Positions 27,293 through 35,570 of a stretch of 64,000 nucleotides of DNA are shown here, piece after piece. The stretch's first letter is position 1. Each line of letters begins with the position of its first letter. The position numbers were made by a program, and so were the translations under genes. Source of the stretch: Jiangella asiatica (lineage in GTDB: Bacteria; Actinomycetota; Actinomycetes; Jiangellales; Jiangellaceae); NCBI RefSeq assembly GCF_004349065.1, contig NZ_SMKZ01000011.1, forward strand, positions 62,001 to 126,000. The letters are read 5' to 3'. The notes under the pieces were generated by a model. That model was not told the origin of the DNA. It worked only from the letters and a program-made list of their open reading frames with translations, and did no database searches.

Positions 27293-27319
27293 GACGACGT
27301 AGCCCGTCCCGGTGTGACA
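27293..27319 (-). promoter_or_regulatory. ECF41-type promoter of the sigma gene (autoregulation)
   Basis: On the minus strand TGTCACA (27319-27313), a 16-bp spacer and CGTC (27296-27293) match the published ECF41 consensus TGTCACA-N16-CGTC exactly. The start codon at 27284 lies only 8 nt downstream of the -10 box. Confidence 0.8.
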
Positions 27320-27342
27320 CGGCCGCCTCCCGGCGAGGTCGA

Positions 27343-27369
27343 TGTCACACCCCGTCAGGCTACGTCGTC
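27343..27369 (+). promoter_or_regulatory. ECF41-type promoter of the MMPL transporter gene
   Basis: TGTCACA (27343-27349), a 16-bp spacer and CGTC (27366-27369) form a mirror copy of the sigma promoter. The block 27358-27377 is a perfect 20-bp inverted repeat of 27285-27304, so conservation extends past the -10 box. The leader to the ATG at 27430 is about 55 nt. Confidence 0.8.
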
Positions 27370-27429
27370 AACAGGGCGCGGAGGCTCGGCCGCCCCGTGA
27401 CGCCCGACAACCTTTCCGGGGAAGAGACC

Positions 27430-29604
27430 ATGACTTTCACAGAGCTGAACCGAGGAGAGAGCACACGATCGGACCTGCCTCCGGGCGGGGTGTTCGCTCG
27501 CGTCGCCGGCTTCGCCCACCGCCGCCGATGGCTCGGCCTCCTCCTGTGGGTCGCCGTGCTGGCCGGCGTCTGGACCGCTGCCTCGGTCGCCGGCGACGAC
27601 TACCGCAACGACTTCTCCCTCCCGGGCACAGAGTCCCAGCAGGCGGCCGACCTGCTGGCCGAGCACGGCGCCGCCCGCGCCGGTGACACCGTCCAGATCG
27701 TCCTGCACGACGACGGCGGCCTACGCGAGCCCGGCGTCGAGCAGCGCGTGGAGGACATGCTCGACGAGATCGCCGGCCTGCCCAGGGTCGACGGCGTCCG
27801 CAGCCTGTACGACGACGAGGCCGCCATCTCCGAGGACGGCACGATCGGCTACGCCACGGTGATGCTCGACACTCCGTCGGACGACATGCCGAGGGCTGAC
27901 ACCGAGCGCATCCTGGACGCCGCCCAGGAAGTCGAGGGCGACGGGCTCCGCGTCGAGCTGGGCGGCGACGCGGCCCGCCTGCTGGCCGAGGGCGGGACCG
28001 GCGCCGCCGAGGGCGCGGGCCTGCTGGCCGCGCTGGTCATCCTGGTCCTGATGTTCGGCACGGTCATTGCCGCCGGGCTGCCCATCATCATCGCGCTGTT
28101 CGCGGTCGGGTCCACCGTCGGTGTCATCATCGTGGCGTCGCACGTCTTCACGATCGCCGAGTGGACTCCGCCGATCATGATCCTGGTCGGCCTGGGCGTG
28201 GGCATCGACTACGCACTGCTGATCTTCGCCCGGTACCGTGCCGAGCTCGTGCGGGGCAGCGAGCCGGAGCGCGCCACCGTCAATGCGATGGACGCCGCCG
28301 GCCGTTCGGTGTTCTTCGCCGGCTGCACCGTCATCCTGGCGCTGCTCGGTCTCGTCGCCCTCGGCCTGGGCTCGCTGCAGGGCATGGCGCTGTCCGTCGC
28401 GCTGACCGTGCTGGTCACCATGCTCGCCTCCCTCACCCTGCTGCCCGCCCTGCTCGGCATCTTCGGCAGCCGCTTCGCCCGCCAGTTCACCCGCCGAGCC
28501 GAGCGGCGCACGGCCAAGGGCAAGGCCGCTGACGGCACTCGCTGGCGCCGGCTCGCGGCCGTGGTGCAGCGGCGTCCGCTGGCGGCCCTGCTGGCCGGGA
28601 CGATCCTCGTCGGCGCCCTCGCCGTCTCTGCGTTGGGCGTGCGGCTCGGCTTCTCCGACGCGGGCAGCGACCCGGCCGACAGCACCGGCCGGCAAGCCTA
28701 CGACCTGCTCTCCGAAGGGTTCGGCCCAGGGTTCAACGGCCCGCTGCTGGTGGTGACCGACGGCGGCGAGCAGGCCGGCGCCGCGGCCGCCACGGCGCTC
28801 CGCGACACCCCGGGCGTCCAGGCCGTCGCGGACCCGCTGCCCACACCGGACGGAGAGGCCGCGACGGTCCTCGTCTTCCCCACCTCCGCACCGCAGGACG
28901 AGGAGACCTCCGAGCTCGTGAGCACCCTGCGCGACGACGTGCTGCCGGAGCTGTCCGCGCAGAACGACGCGCAGTACTTGGTCGGCGGGCCCACGGCGGC
29001 GTCCGAGGACTACTCCGGCAAGGTCGGTGAACGCATGCCGCTGTTCATGGCCATCGTCGTCGGCCTCTCGGTCCTTCTGCTGATGGCGGTGTTCCGCTCC
29101 GTGCTCATCCCGTTGAAGGCCGCGCTGCTGAACCTGCTCAGCATCGGCGCCGCGCTGGGCGCGATGAAGCTCGTGTACCAGGACGGCTTGTTCGGCATCG
29201 AGGGCGGCCCGATCGAGGCCTACCTGCCGGTGATGATCTTCGCCATCGTCTTCGGGCTCTCCATGGACTACGAGATCTTCCTGGTCTCCCGGATGCATGA
29301 GGAATGGGTGCGATCGGAGAACAAGGACCCGTCCCACGCCGTACGGGAGGGTCTGGCCCACACCGGCTCGGTGATCACCGCGGCGGGCTCGATCATGATC
29401 GTGATCTTCGGCGCTTTCATGCTCAGTCCGGAACGGTTGCTCCAGCAGACCGGCTTCGGCATGGCGGTGGCGATCTTCGTCGACGCGGTCATCATCCGGT
29501 GCCTGATCGTTCCGGCGGCGATGCAGCTGCTGGGTCGCCGCGCCTGGTGGATGCCGGCACCGCTGCTCCGGCTGCTGCCGAAGGTGGAGCTGGAGCGGCA
29601 CTGA
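27430..29604 (+). CDS. MMPL/RND-family transporter, likely ECF41-controlled
   Basis: 724 residues. One N-terminal helix (about 28-50) and an extracytoplasmic loop are followed by a block of five helices (about 190-350), a second loop and a second helix block (about 535-700). This is the duplicated MMPL layout. Characteristic pieces are GLGVGIDYALLIFARYR and FGLSMDYEIFLVSRMHEEW, which hold the Asp-Tyr pairs of the proton relay. I chose the ATG at 27430 (GGGGAAGAG upstream) over an in-frame start at 27397. It probably exports a lipid or other hydrophobic compound. Regulation by the divergent sigma factor is strongly suggested by the mirror promoter. Confidence 0.9.
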   Translation: MTFTELNRGESTRSDLPPGGVFARVAGFAHRRRWLGLLLWVAVLAGVWTAASVAGDDYRNDFSLPGTESQQAADLLAEHGAARAGDTVQIVLHDDGGLREPGVEQRVEDMLDEIAGLPRVDGVRSLYDDEAAISEDGTIGYATVMLDTPSDDMPRADTERILDAAQEVEGDGLRVELGGDAARLLAEGGTGAAEGAGLLAALVILVLMFGTVIAAGLPIIIALFAVGSTVGVIIVASHVFTIAEWTPPIMILVGLGVGIDYALLIFARYRAELVRGSEPERATVNAMDAAGRSVFFAGCTVILALLGLVALGLGSLQGMALSVALTVLVTMLASLTLLPALLGIFGSRFARQFTRRAERRTAKGKAADGTRWRRLAAVVQRRPLAALLAGTILVGALAVSALGVRLGFSDAGSDPADSTGRQAYDLLSEGFGPGFNGPLLVVTDGGEQAGAAAATALRDTPGVQAVADPLPTPDGEAATVLVFPTSAPQDEETSELVSTLRDDVLPELSAQNDAQYLVGGPTAASEDYSGKVGERMPLFMAIVVGLSVLLLMAVFRSVLIPLKAALLNLLSIGAALGAMKLVYQDGLFGIEGGPIEAYLPVMIFAIVFGLSMDYEIFLVSRMHEEWVRSENKDPSHAVREGLAHTGSVITAAGSIMIVIFGAFMLSPERLLQQTGFGMAVAIFVDAVIIRCLIVPAAMQLLGRRAWWMPAPLLRLLPKVELERH

Positions 29605-29615
29605 GTCAGAGGTTC

Positions 29616-29630
29616 CACCCGCCGCGGGTG
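29616..29630 (+). terminator. weak stem-loop after the MMPL gene
   Basis: CACCCG-CCG-CGGGTG, a 6-bp GC stem 12 nt after the stop and without a T tract. It is a possible terminator. The rest of 29605-29792 shows no gene. Confidence 0.3.
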
Positions 29631-29792
29631 AGGCAGGCAGCCGATCGAGGGCCTACGGTCACAGCATCCGCCGAGTTGAGGGGACGACGATGCTGGGTAG
29701 GCGACGAGGCCGCCGCGAGGAACGCCTACAAGGTGGACGGGAAGGCGCTGCGCGTGCCAGGCGCCGCGCGCCGAGCCTCCGGGCGGGCGGTG

Positions 29793-30440
29793 TCATGATG
29801 CGTCGAAGCCGGACAGCAGCGCGTCGAGGGCGACGGTGAACCGGGTGGTGGCGTCGACGGCGCCGTCGTCGCTGAGGGCTTCGGCCATCAGGGGGTAGAG
29901 CTCCCGGTCGACGGCGTCGGCGGTGGTGGCGGCGTTCGGGGTGTCCCGCGTCCCGCTCGGTCGTGCCGTCGCCTCGACGAGGGCGTGCCCGAGCACGAAC
30001 CCGGTGACGGCGTGGACGATCTGCAGGCCACGGCGCGGGGGGAAGCCCGCCGCCTGCAGCGAGACGAGCACTGCCTCGGTGGTCGCCAGGTTGCGGGTCG
30101 TCATGGCCGGCTGGGTGACCAGGAGCGGGATCACGTTCGGGTGGGCCGTCAGCGTGGCGTACAGCGATCCGGCGAACTCGCGCAGCGTCGCCCGCCAGGA
30201 TGCGCCGGCCGGGTGCGGTGGCGCCGTCTCGGCGATGATGTGCTCGACGACGCCGTCCAGCAAGGCGGTCTTGTTCGGAACGTAGTGGTAGAGGGTCATC
30301 GCCTCGACGTCGAGCTCGGCGGCGATCTGACGCATCGTCAGCGCCCCCGGTCCGTCGCGGTCGGCCAGCCGTATCGCGGCCCGCAGGATGGCCGATCTGG
30401 TGAGTCCCACGCGTTGCCCGCGGCCTCGGCTCGGCGTCAC
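29793..30440 (-). CDS. TetR-family repressor (TetR_C-type ligand domain)
   Basis: 215 residues from the GTG at 30440, which has GGAAGGAG just upstream. The HTH is ALTMRQIAAELDVEAMTLYHYVPNKTALLDGV (about residues 37-70), and the C-terminal helices are typical of TetR-class C domains. The frame extends upstream to 30629, but that part lies over the operators and looks non-coding. It is divergent from the small membrane protein at 30557 and very likely represses it and itself through the two operator copies at 30469-30512. Confidence 0.88.
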   Translation of the reverse strand: MTPSRGRGQRVGLTRSAILRAAIRLADRDGPGALTMRQIAAELDVEAMTLYHYVPNKTALLDGVVEHIIAETAPPHPAGASWRATLREFAGSLYATLTAHPNVIPLLVTQPAMTTRNLATTEAVLVSLQAAGFPPRRGLQIVHAVTGFVLGHALVEATARPSGTRDTPNAATTADAVDRELYPLMAEALSDDGAVDATTRFTVALDALLSGFDAS

Positions 30441-30459
30441 GGCCACTCCTTCCGAGTCT

Positions 30460-30487
30460 TTGACAATTCTTACGACGTAAGTATAGT
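30460..30487 (+). promoter_or_regulatory. promoter of the 30557 membrane-protein gene
   Basis: TTGACA (30460-30465), a 16-bp spacer and TATAGT (30482-30487, 5 of 6 to consensus). The TetR operator CTTACG-A-CGTAAG fills the spacer exactly. Confidence 0.6.
30469..30481. promoter_or_regulatory. TetR operator, copy 1
   Basis: Perfect 13-bp palindrome CTTACG-A-CGTAAG between the -35 and -10 boxes. It is also part of a 12-bp inverted repeat (30464-30475 with 30506-30517) that links it to copy 2. Confidence 0.65.
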
Positions 30488-30499
30488 CGATGAAAGAAT

Positions 30500-30512
30500 C
30501 ATACATCGTAAG
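30500..30512. promoter_or_regulatory. TetR operator, copy 2 (degenerate)
   Basis: CATACATCGTAAG matches copy 1 at 10 of 13 positions. The centre-to-centre distance is 31 bp, about three helical turns, so both copies face the same side of the DNA. The flanks repeat AATTG in inverted orientation. Confidence 0.5.
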
Positions 30513-30556
30513 AATTGAGCGGCAGGACGCCGTCGAACCCAGGAAGGAACCACCCC

Positions 30557-31021
30557 ATGACCACGACAGCACCCGCCCGGGAGTCCAGGCTCGACCACGT
30601 TCGCGGTGCCATGTACGCCGGACTGGCACTGACGGTGCTCGCCGCGCTGGCCCCGCTGATCGACATCGCCACCGTTGACACCATCGGCGACCACGTGCGC
30701 GACGCCTACCCGCGGTGGCCGGACAGCACCGTCGCCACCGAGCGCAACGCGATCGCCGGCTACCTGGCGGCGGTCTGGCTGATCGGCGTCGCGGGATGGA
30801 TCTTGACGATGCGTGCCGTCGCCGGGCGCAGACGCTCGGCCCGGCGGATCGCGGTGACCATGTTCACCCTCGGCACCCTCGTCGCGCTCACCAACCTGAG
30901 CATCCCCGGTGGCGAGTACGAGCGCATCGTTCCCCCGGCACACGGGGCGCTGGGTCTGCTTCCGGTCGCGGTCGGGCTGGCCGTCACGGTGATGGTGCTG
31001 CGCCGCATACCGTCGCGTTGA
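30557..31021 (+). CDS. small four-helix membrane protein, TetR-regulated
   Basis: 154 residues, ATG with AAGGAA upstream. Four hydrophobic segments are visible: about 18-40, 70-88, 97-115 and 128-148. I do not recognise the family, although DUF-type integral membrane proteins of this size are often controlled by a divergent TetR regulator. There is no enzymatic motif. A drug- or lipid-stress role is possible but unproven. Confidence 0.75.
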   Translation: MTTTAPARESRLDHVRGAMYAGLALTVLAALAPLIDIATVDTIGDHVRDAYPRWPDSTVATERNAIAGYLAAVWLIGVAGWILTMRAVAGRRRSARRIAVTMFTLGTLVALTNLSIPGGEYERIVPPAHGALGLLPVAVGLAVTVMVLRRIPSR

Positions 31022-31182
31022 CGTGCGACGACCGTCGCTCCGGGTCAGGCACTGGCCTCAACCACCTGCTTGAACGCGTCATAGTCGGCGGTCACGCCGC
31101 CCTGCACCGATGTGGGCGGTCTCGTGCGGATCTCATCTGTTCGGGACGAACCCCGGCGCGGCATGGTCGGGTAGCCTTCCGA

Positions 31183-31194
31183 GTGATGCATCAC
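31183..31194. promoter_or_regulatory. 12-bp perfect palindrome upstream of the GntR gene
   Basis: GTGATGCATCAC lies 33 bp before the TTG start. GntR/FCD regulators commonly bind short palindromes in their own promoter, so this is a candidate auto-operator. The flanking gap 31022-31226 has no gene, only a minus-strand tail (GGVTADYDAFKQVVEASA, stop at 31045) that I cannot place. Confidence 0.35.
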
Positions 31195-31226
31195 CGTGGC
31201 ACGAGCCGCGAGGAGAGGCGAGGCGG

Positions 31227-31922
31227 TTGACACACACCACCAGGGGCACCGCCACCGATCTCGCCTACGAGCGCCTGAAGCGGGCCATCCTCACGTGCGC
31301 GCTCGCTCCCGGCACCGAACTGCGCGAAGCCCTGCTGGCCGAGCAGTTCCAGCTCGGACGCACCCCCGTGCGGGGAGCCCTCGGCAGGCTCGTGCAGGAC
31401 GGCTTGGTGGAGGTCCGGCCCCGCAAGGGCTACCGCGTCACGGATCTGAAGATCACCGACGTCAACGAGGTGTTCGAGCTGCGGCTGATGCTCGAACCAG
31501 CGGCCTGCGAGCTCGCCGCCGCCCGCGCGCCACGCGAGACGATCCGGGCCCTGCACGACCTCGCACACGCCGAGTACGACCACAGCGATCCCGGCAGCTA
31601 CGAACAGTTCCTCGTCGACAACCGCGAGTTCCACGTCCGCCTTGCCGACGCGGCCGGCAACCACCGGCTGGCTCGCTCGATCCGCGCCCTGCTCGAGGAG
31701 ATGCAGCGGCTGTTCTTCCTGAGCCTGACCGTGCGCGACACCAGCAGCGAGCAGATGCACGAGCATCACGCGCTCTACGACTCCATCCTCTCCGGCGACA
31801 CGGCACTCGCCCGGAAGCTCAGCGCGGACCAGATCGAGCAGAGCCGGCGGCGCGTCATCGAGGCCCTCATCACCGGGTTCACGCCGAGTCCGTCCACTTC
31901 ATCGGCGCCCCTGGGACTCTGA
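31227..31922 (+). CDS. GntR-family (FadR/FCD subfamily) transcriptional regulator
   Basis: 231 residues. The winged HTH is about residues 10-75 (LREALLAEQFQLGRTPVRGAL...GLVEVRPRKGYRV). The FCD ligand domain starts at VFELRLMLEPAACELAA and has metal-binding candidates in DNREFHVRLADAAGN and MHEHHALYDSILSGD. The TTG at 31227 has AGGAGAGG 8 nt upstream. A longer frame to 31110 exists but has no ribosome binding site that I trust. The target is unknown; the MMPL gene follows after 237 bp. Confidence 0.85.
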   Translation: MTHTTRGTATDLAYERLKRAILTCALAPGTELREALLAEQFQLGRTPVRGALGRLVQDGLVEVRPRKGYRVTDLKITDVNEVFELRLMLEPAACELAAARAPRETIRALHDLAHAEYDHSDPGSYEQFLVDNREFHVRLADAAGNHRLARSIRALLEEMQRLFFLSLTVRDTSSEQMHEHHALYDSILSGDTALARKLSADQIEQSRRRVIEALITGFTPSPSTSSAPLGL

Positions 31923-32159
31923 CCTCGCGAGGCGAGTCCCTGCAGGCGTACCGGAAGACGACCACCCTTTCTGACCACGACCACTCCTCACCCGAAGCCC
32001 GCCGCGCCTACCATGAACCGCACGGCCGCACCGGCTGAAAGCGACGCGACGGTGCGACGACCGGTGTACGCCGGCGGGAGTAGCCCGGCTCGCCGAAGCA
32101 CCCCGGTTACTCCTCGGGCCGGACGCGGCAGCCCCACCGCTGCGGCGAGGGTCGAGAGC

Positions 32160-34334
32160 ATGAATCTCAGGCGACCCGGTGACCAACCCGGGCCTCACCC
32201 CGCTCCCCCTGTCGTCGGCCCGATCATGCGAGTCCTGCGGGCCCTGCACGCCCAGCCGCGCCGCGCCCTCGTGGGTGTGTTCCTCTTCGTCGTCGCGGCC
32301 GGAGCGATCGGCGGTCCCGTCGCGGGTGCGCTCGACTCCGACGGCGGCTTCGCTCCACCGGGCGCCGGCTCGGTGCGCGCGGTCGAACGGATCGAAGCGG
32401 CCACCGGCCTCGAACCCTCACCCGGAATCGTGCTCCTGGTCCAGACACCACCCGGCACGGGCGCGGCGGCGGTGGACGCGGCCACGTCGACCCTGGCCGA
32501 CGTCGACGGCATCGCTTCGGCCGCCGCAGGGGGCGCCGCACCCGACGGCACCTCGGCGCTGGTCGTCGGCACCCTCGAGGCCGCGGCGGACAGCCAGAGC
32601 GTTGCCGAGGACGCCGTCGAGGTCTTCGCCGACGACCCCGGCGTGACGGTCGGCGGCGGCGCGGTCGCCGGCCTCCGACTCGGCCATCAGATCGAGGAGG
32701 ACCTGGTCCGCGCGGAGATCTTCGCGTTCCCGGTGCTGGTGCTCCTGTCGCTGCTCGTCTTCGGCGGCCGCGCCGCCGTTCTGCCGCTCACCGTCGGCAT
32801 CACCACCGTCCTCGGCACGTTCCTGGCGCTGACCGGGATCAACCAGGTGTACGGGCTCAGCGCCTTCGCGCTCAACCTCGTGATCGGGCTCGGCCTCGGT
32901 CTGGCGATCGACTACACGCTGTTCCTGCTCACGCGCTACCGAGAGGAACTGAACCGGCAGGGGCCGACGTTGGGCGCCATGGTCACCACGATGCGCACCG
33001 CGGGCCGCACGGTGGTGTTCTCCGCGGCGACCGTCGCCGTCGCCCTGGCCACTCTCGTCGCCTTCCCCATGGGTTTCCTCAAGTCGATGGGTCTGTCCGG
33101 TGCCGTCGTCGCGGTCGTCGCGGCCGCGGCCGCCCTGGTCGTCAGCCCGATCGTCTTCGGGCTCTGGGGTGCCAAGCTGGCCCGCCGCGGCGGCGACGCG
33201 GCCGCGGGCCGCTGGTACCGGATCTCGCACGCCGTCATGCGTCGTCCGGGCATGGTCGCCGTGACGACCGCCGCCATGATGGCCGTGCTCGCCGCCCCGG
33301 CTCTGCGCGCCGAGTGGACGCCGGTCGACGCGACCGTCGTCCCGCTGGGCGAGAGCGCCCGCGTCGTGTCCGACGCCATCGAGAGCGAGTACGGCGGCAC
33401 CGGCACCACCCCCGTCACCATCGCCGTCGCGGCGAGCGACGCCGGCGAGGCAGCCGACGGTGCCGCCGACCTCGCCCGGCAGGCCTCGTCCCTGCCCGGC
33501 GTCGTCGCGCCCGCCGATCCCGTGGACCTCGGTGGCGGCGTCTGGCAGGTCGACCTCGAGGTCGCCGGGGACCCGGCCGGCGAGGACGCCCGCGCCGTCG
33601 TCGCGGACGTCCGCGACCTGGCCGAGGCGAACGGCACCGACGCGCTCGTCGCCGGCCCGGCCGCGGAGTTCATCGACCAGCAGAACGCGATCGCCGACAG
33701 CCTCCCGGTGGCCGCCGGGCTGCTCGTGCTGCTCACGATGCTGGTGCTGTGGCTGATGACGGGATCGGTCGTGCTGCCGGTCAAGGCGGTCGTGATGAAC
33801 GCCCTCACCGTCGGCGTCGCCCTCGGTGCCATCACCTGGGTCTACCAGGACGGCCGGTTCACCGAGCTGCTCGGCTACACATCCAACGGCGGCATCGAGC
33901 CCACGAACTTCCTGATCACGGCGGCGCTCGTCTTCGCCCTCTCCACCGACTACGGCGTCTTCCTGCTCGGCCGGATCAAGGAGGCCAGGGAAGCGGGACT
34001 CCCCGAGCGGGAGGCGGTCGCGGTCGGGCTCGGCCGAACCGGCAGCGTCGTCACCGCCGCGGCGCTGCTGCTGGCGGTCGCGATCGGGGCGTTCAGCACC
34101 AGCGAGATCTCCTTCCTCCAGCAGATCGGCGTCGCGACCGCGATCGGCGTCCTGGTCGACGCGTTCCTCGTCCGCACCCTTCTCGTCCCGGCGCTGATGG
34201 GTCTGATGGGCAAGTGGAACTGGTGGGCGCCGATGTGGCTGCGGCGGGTGCACGACAAGGTCGGTCTGTCGGAGCGCGAGGCGGTCGCGGTCGAGCCGGC
34301 GAAGGAGCCGGCCACGAGCCCTGACCGGGTCTAG
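32160..34334 (+). CDS. MMPL/RND-family transporter
   Basis: 724 residues from the ATG at 32160. The layout is the duplicated MMPL arrangement with GLGLGLAIDYTLFLLTRYREEL in the first half and FALSTDYGVFLLGRIKEA in the second (Asp-Tyr pairs). The extracytoplasmic loops are very rich in Ala, Val and Asp. The ATG at 32226 is an alternative start; the frame is open to 32013, but that region reads as non-coding. Substrate unknown. It is only distantly related to the MMPL at 27430. The 237-bp gap before it (31923-32159) holds no other feature. Confidence 0.88.
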   Translation: MNLRRPGDQPGPHPAPPVVGPIMRVLRALHAQPRRALVGVFLFVVAAGAIGGPVAGALDSDGGFAPPGAGSVRAVERIEAATGLEPSPGIVLLVQTPPGTGAAAVDAATSTLADVDGIASAAAGGAAPDGTSALVVGTLEAAADSQSVAEDAVEVFADDPGVTVGGGAVAGLRLGHQIEEDLVRAEIFAFPVLVLLSLLVFGGRAAVLPLTVGITTVLGTFLALTGINQVYGLSAFALNLVIGLGLGLAIDYTLFLLTRYREELNRQGPTLGAMVTTMRTAGRTVVFSAATVAVALATLVAFPMGFLKSMGLSGAVVAVVAAAAALVVSPIVFGLWGAKLARRGGDAAAGRWYRISHAVMRRPGMVAVTTAAMMAVLAAPALRAEWTPVDATVVPLGESARVVSDAIESEYGGTGTTPVTIAVAASDAGEAADGAADLARQASSLPGVVAPADPVDLGGGVWQVDLEVAGDPAGEDARAVVADVRDLAEANGTDALVAGPAAEFIDQQNAIADSLPVAAGLLVLLTMLVLWLMTGSVVLPVKAVVMNALTVGVALGAITWVYQDGRFTELLGYTSNGGIEPTNFLITAALVFALSTDYGVFLLGRIKEAREAGLPEREAVAVGLGRTGSVVTAAALLLAVAIGAFSTSEISFLQQIGVATAIGVLVDAFLVRTLLVPALMGLMGKWNWWAPMWLRRVHDKVGLSEREAVAVEPAKEPATSPDRV

Positions 34335-34391
34335 ACGTACTCCCCCGGGAGGACGCCGAGCCGGACGCTCGTCATTACCGTAAGGGGCGTG

Positions 34392-35570
34392 GTGACCTCG
34401 CCAGCCCTCCTCCGCCGGCTCCGTGCCGTCCGCGATCACGTCGAGGACGTGGTCGCGGTCGGCCTGTGCGTAGCCCTGATGTGCGTCGAGCTGGCCCGGT
34501 CCGACGAGGCCGAGGTCACCGTCGCCGCCGTGGCCGCGATCGTCGTGGCCTCGCTGCCGGTGCTGCTGCGTCGTCGTGCGCCGGTGTCGGCGTTCGTGCT
34601 CGCGATGGCGCTGCTCTTCGCGGTGCTGACGGTCGCGGGCATCTACGTCACGATCGCGATCCCGGCCATGATCTGTGGCTACGGGCTGGCCGAAGCACGA
34701 GGACGCCGGGCCGCGTTGGGCGCGGCTTTGGCCGCGTTGCCGGTGGTGGTGCTGATGCTGCAGGTCTACAGCCCGCACGGGTATTTCACGAGGGACACCC
34801 TGAAGAACCTCGGCTTCGTCGCCCTTCCGCTCGCGTTGGGCGTCGCCGCGCACGACCGGCGCGCGTACACGGCCGCGCTGGTCGAACGGGCCGAGTCGGC
34901 CGAGCGGACGCGCGAGGAGGAAGCGCTGCGCCGGGTGGGCGAGGAGCGGCTGCGGATCGCGCGCGACGTCCACGACGTCGTCGCCCACGCGATGGTCGCC
35001 ATCAACGTGCAGGCCGGCGTCGGCGCCCACCTCCTCGACCGCGACGCCGAGCAGGCTCGGTCCACCCTGCGCGACATCAAGAGGGTCAGCGGCGAGGCGC
35101 TCGGCGACCTGCGCTCGATGCTCGGGCTGCTCCGCGAGGACGACCACGACCCCGGGTCGGCGGCGCCGGTCCGGCCCACGCAGGGCATGGCCGAGATCGA
35201 GGATCTGCGTGAGGGCCTCGGCTCGGCGGGGGTCGAACTCGACGTCGACCTCGACCCGGCGATCGACACACTGCCGGCCGCCATCGACGCCACCGGCTAC
35301 CGAATCGTCCAGGAGGCGTTGACCAACGTGATGCGCCACGTCGGCCCGACCTCGGCGCGGGTGCGGGTCACGCACCGCGACCACATGGTCGTGATCGAGG
35401 TCGAGAACGACAGGGGCTACGGTCCCACCCCGCTCGACGGCACCGGGTCCGGCAACGGGCTGCGGGGCATGCGCGAGCGGGCCGCCGCGGTCGGCGGCTC
35501 GCTCGAGGCCGGCCCGCGTGCCGGCGGCGGCTGGCGGGTCGCCGCGTCCTTGCCGGTGGGCGCCGCGTGA
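34392..35570 (+). CDS. NarL-type sensor histidine kinase
   Basis: 392 residues. Four to six membrane helices lie in residues 15-150. The HisKA_3 dimerisation domain reads RLRIARDVHDVVAHAMVAINVQAG (phospho-His in VHD), and a HATPase follows (EALTNVMRHVGPTSARVRV; GNGLRGMRERAAAVGG). The GTG at 34392 is 4 nt after AAGGGG, and the adjacent GTG at 34389 is an alternative. It is coupled to the next gene by a GTGA overlap. Confidence 0.9.
   Translation: MTSPALLRRLRAVRDHVEDVVAVGLCVALMCVELARSDEAEVTVAAVAAIVVASLPVLLRRRAPVSAFVLAMALLFAVLTVAGIYVTIAIPAMICGYGLAEARGRRAALGAALAALPVVVLMLQVYSPHGYFTRDTLKNLGFVALPLALGVAAHDRRAYTAALVERAESAERTREEEALRRVGEERLRIARDVHDVVAHAMVAINVQAGVGAHLLDRDAEQARSTLRDIKRVSGEALGDLRSMLGLLREDDHDPGSAAPVRPTQGMAEIEDLREGLGSAGVELDVDLDPAIDTLPAAIDATGYRIVQEALTNVMRHVGPTSARVRVTHRDHMVVIEVENDRGYGPTPLDGTGSGNGLRGMRERAAAVGGSLEAGPRAGGGWRVAASLPVGAA

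Noticed and set aside
31045-31110. Minus-strand frame ending GGVTADYDAFKQVVEASA, possible gene remnant
   Set aside because: Protein-like composition for about 20 residues only, and no family recognised. Too short to call.
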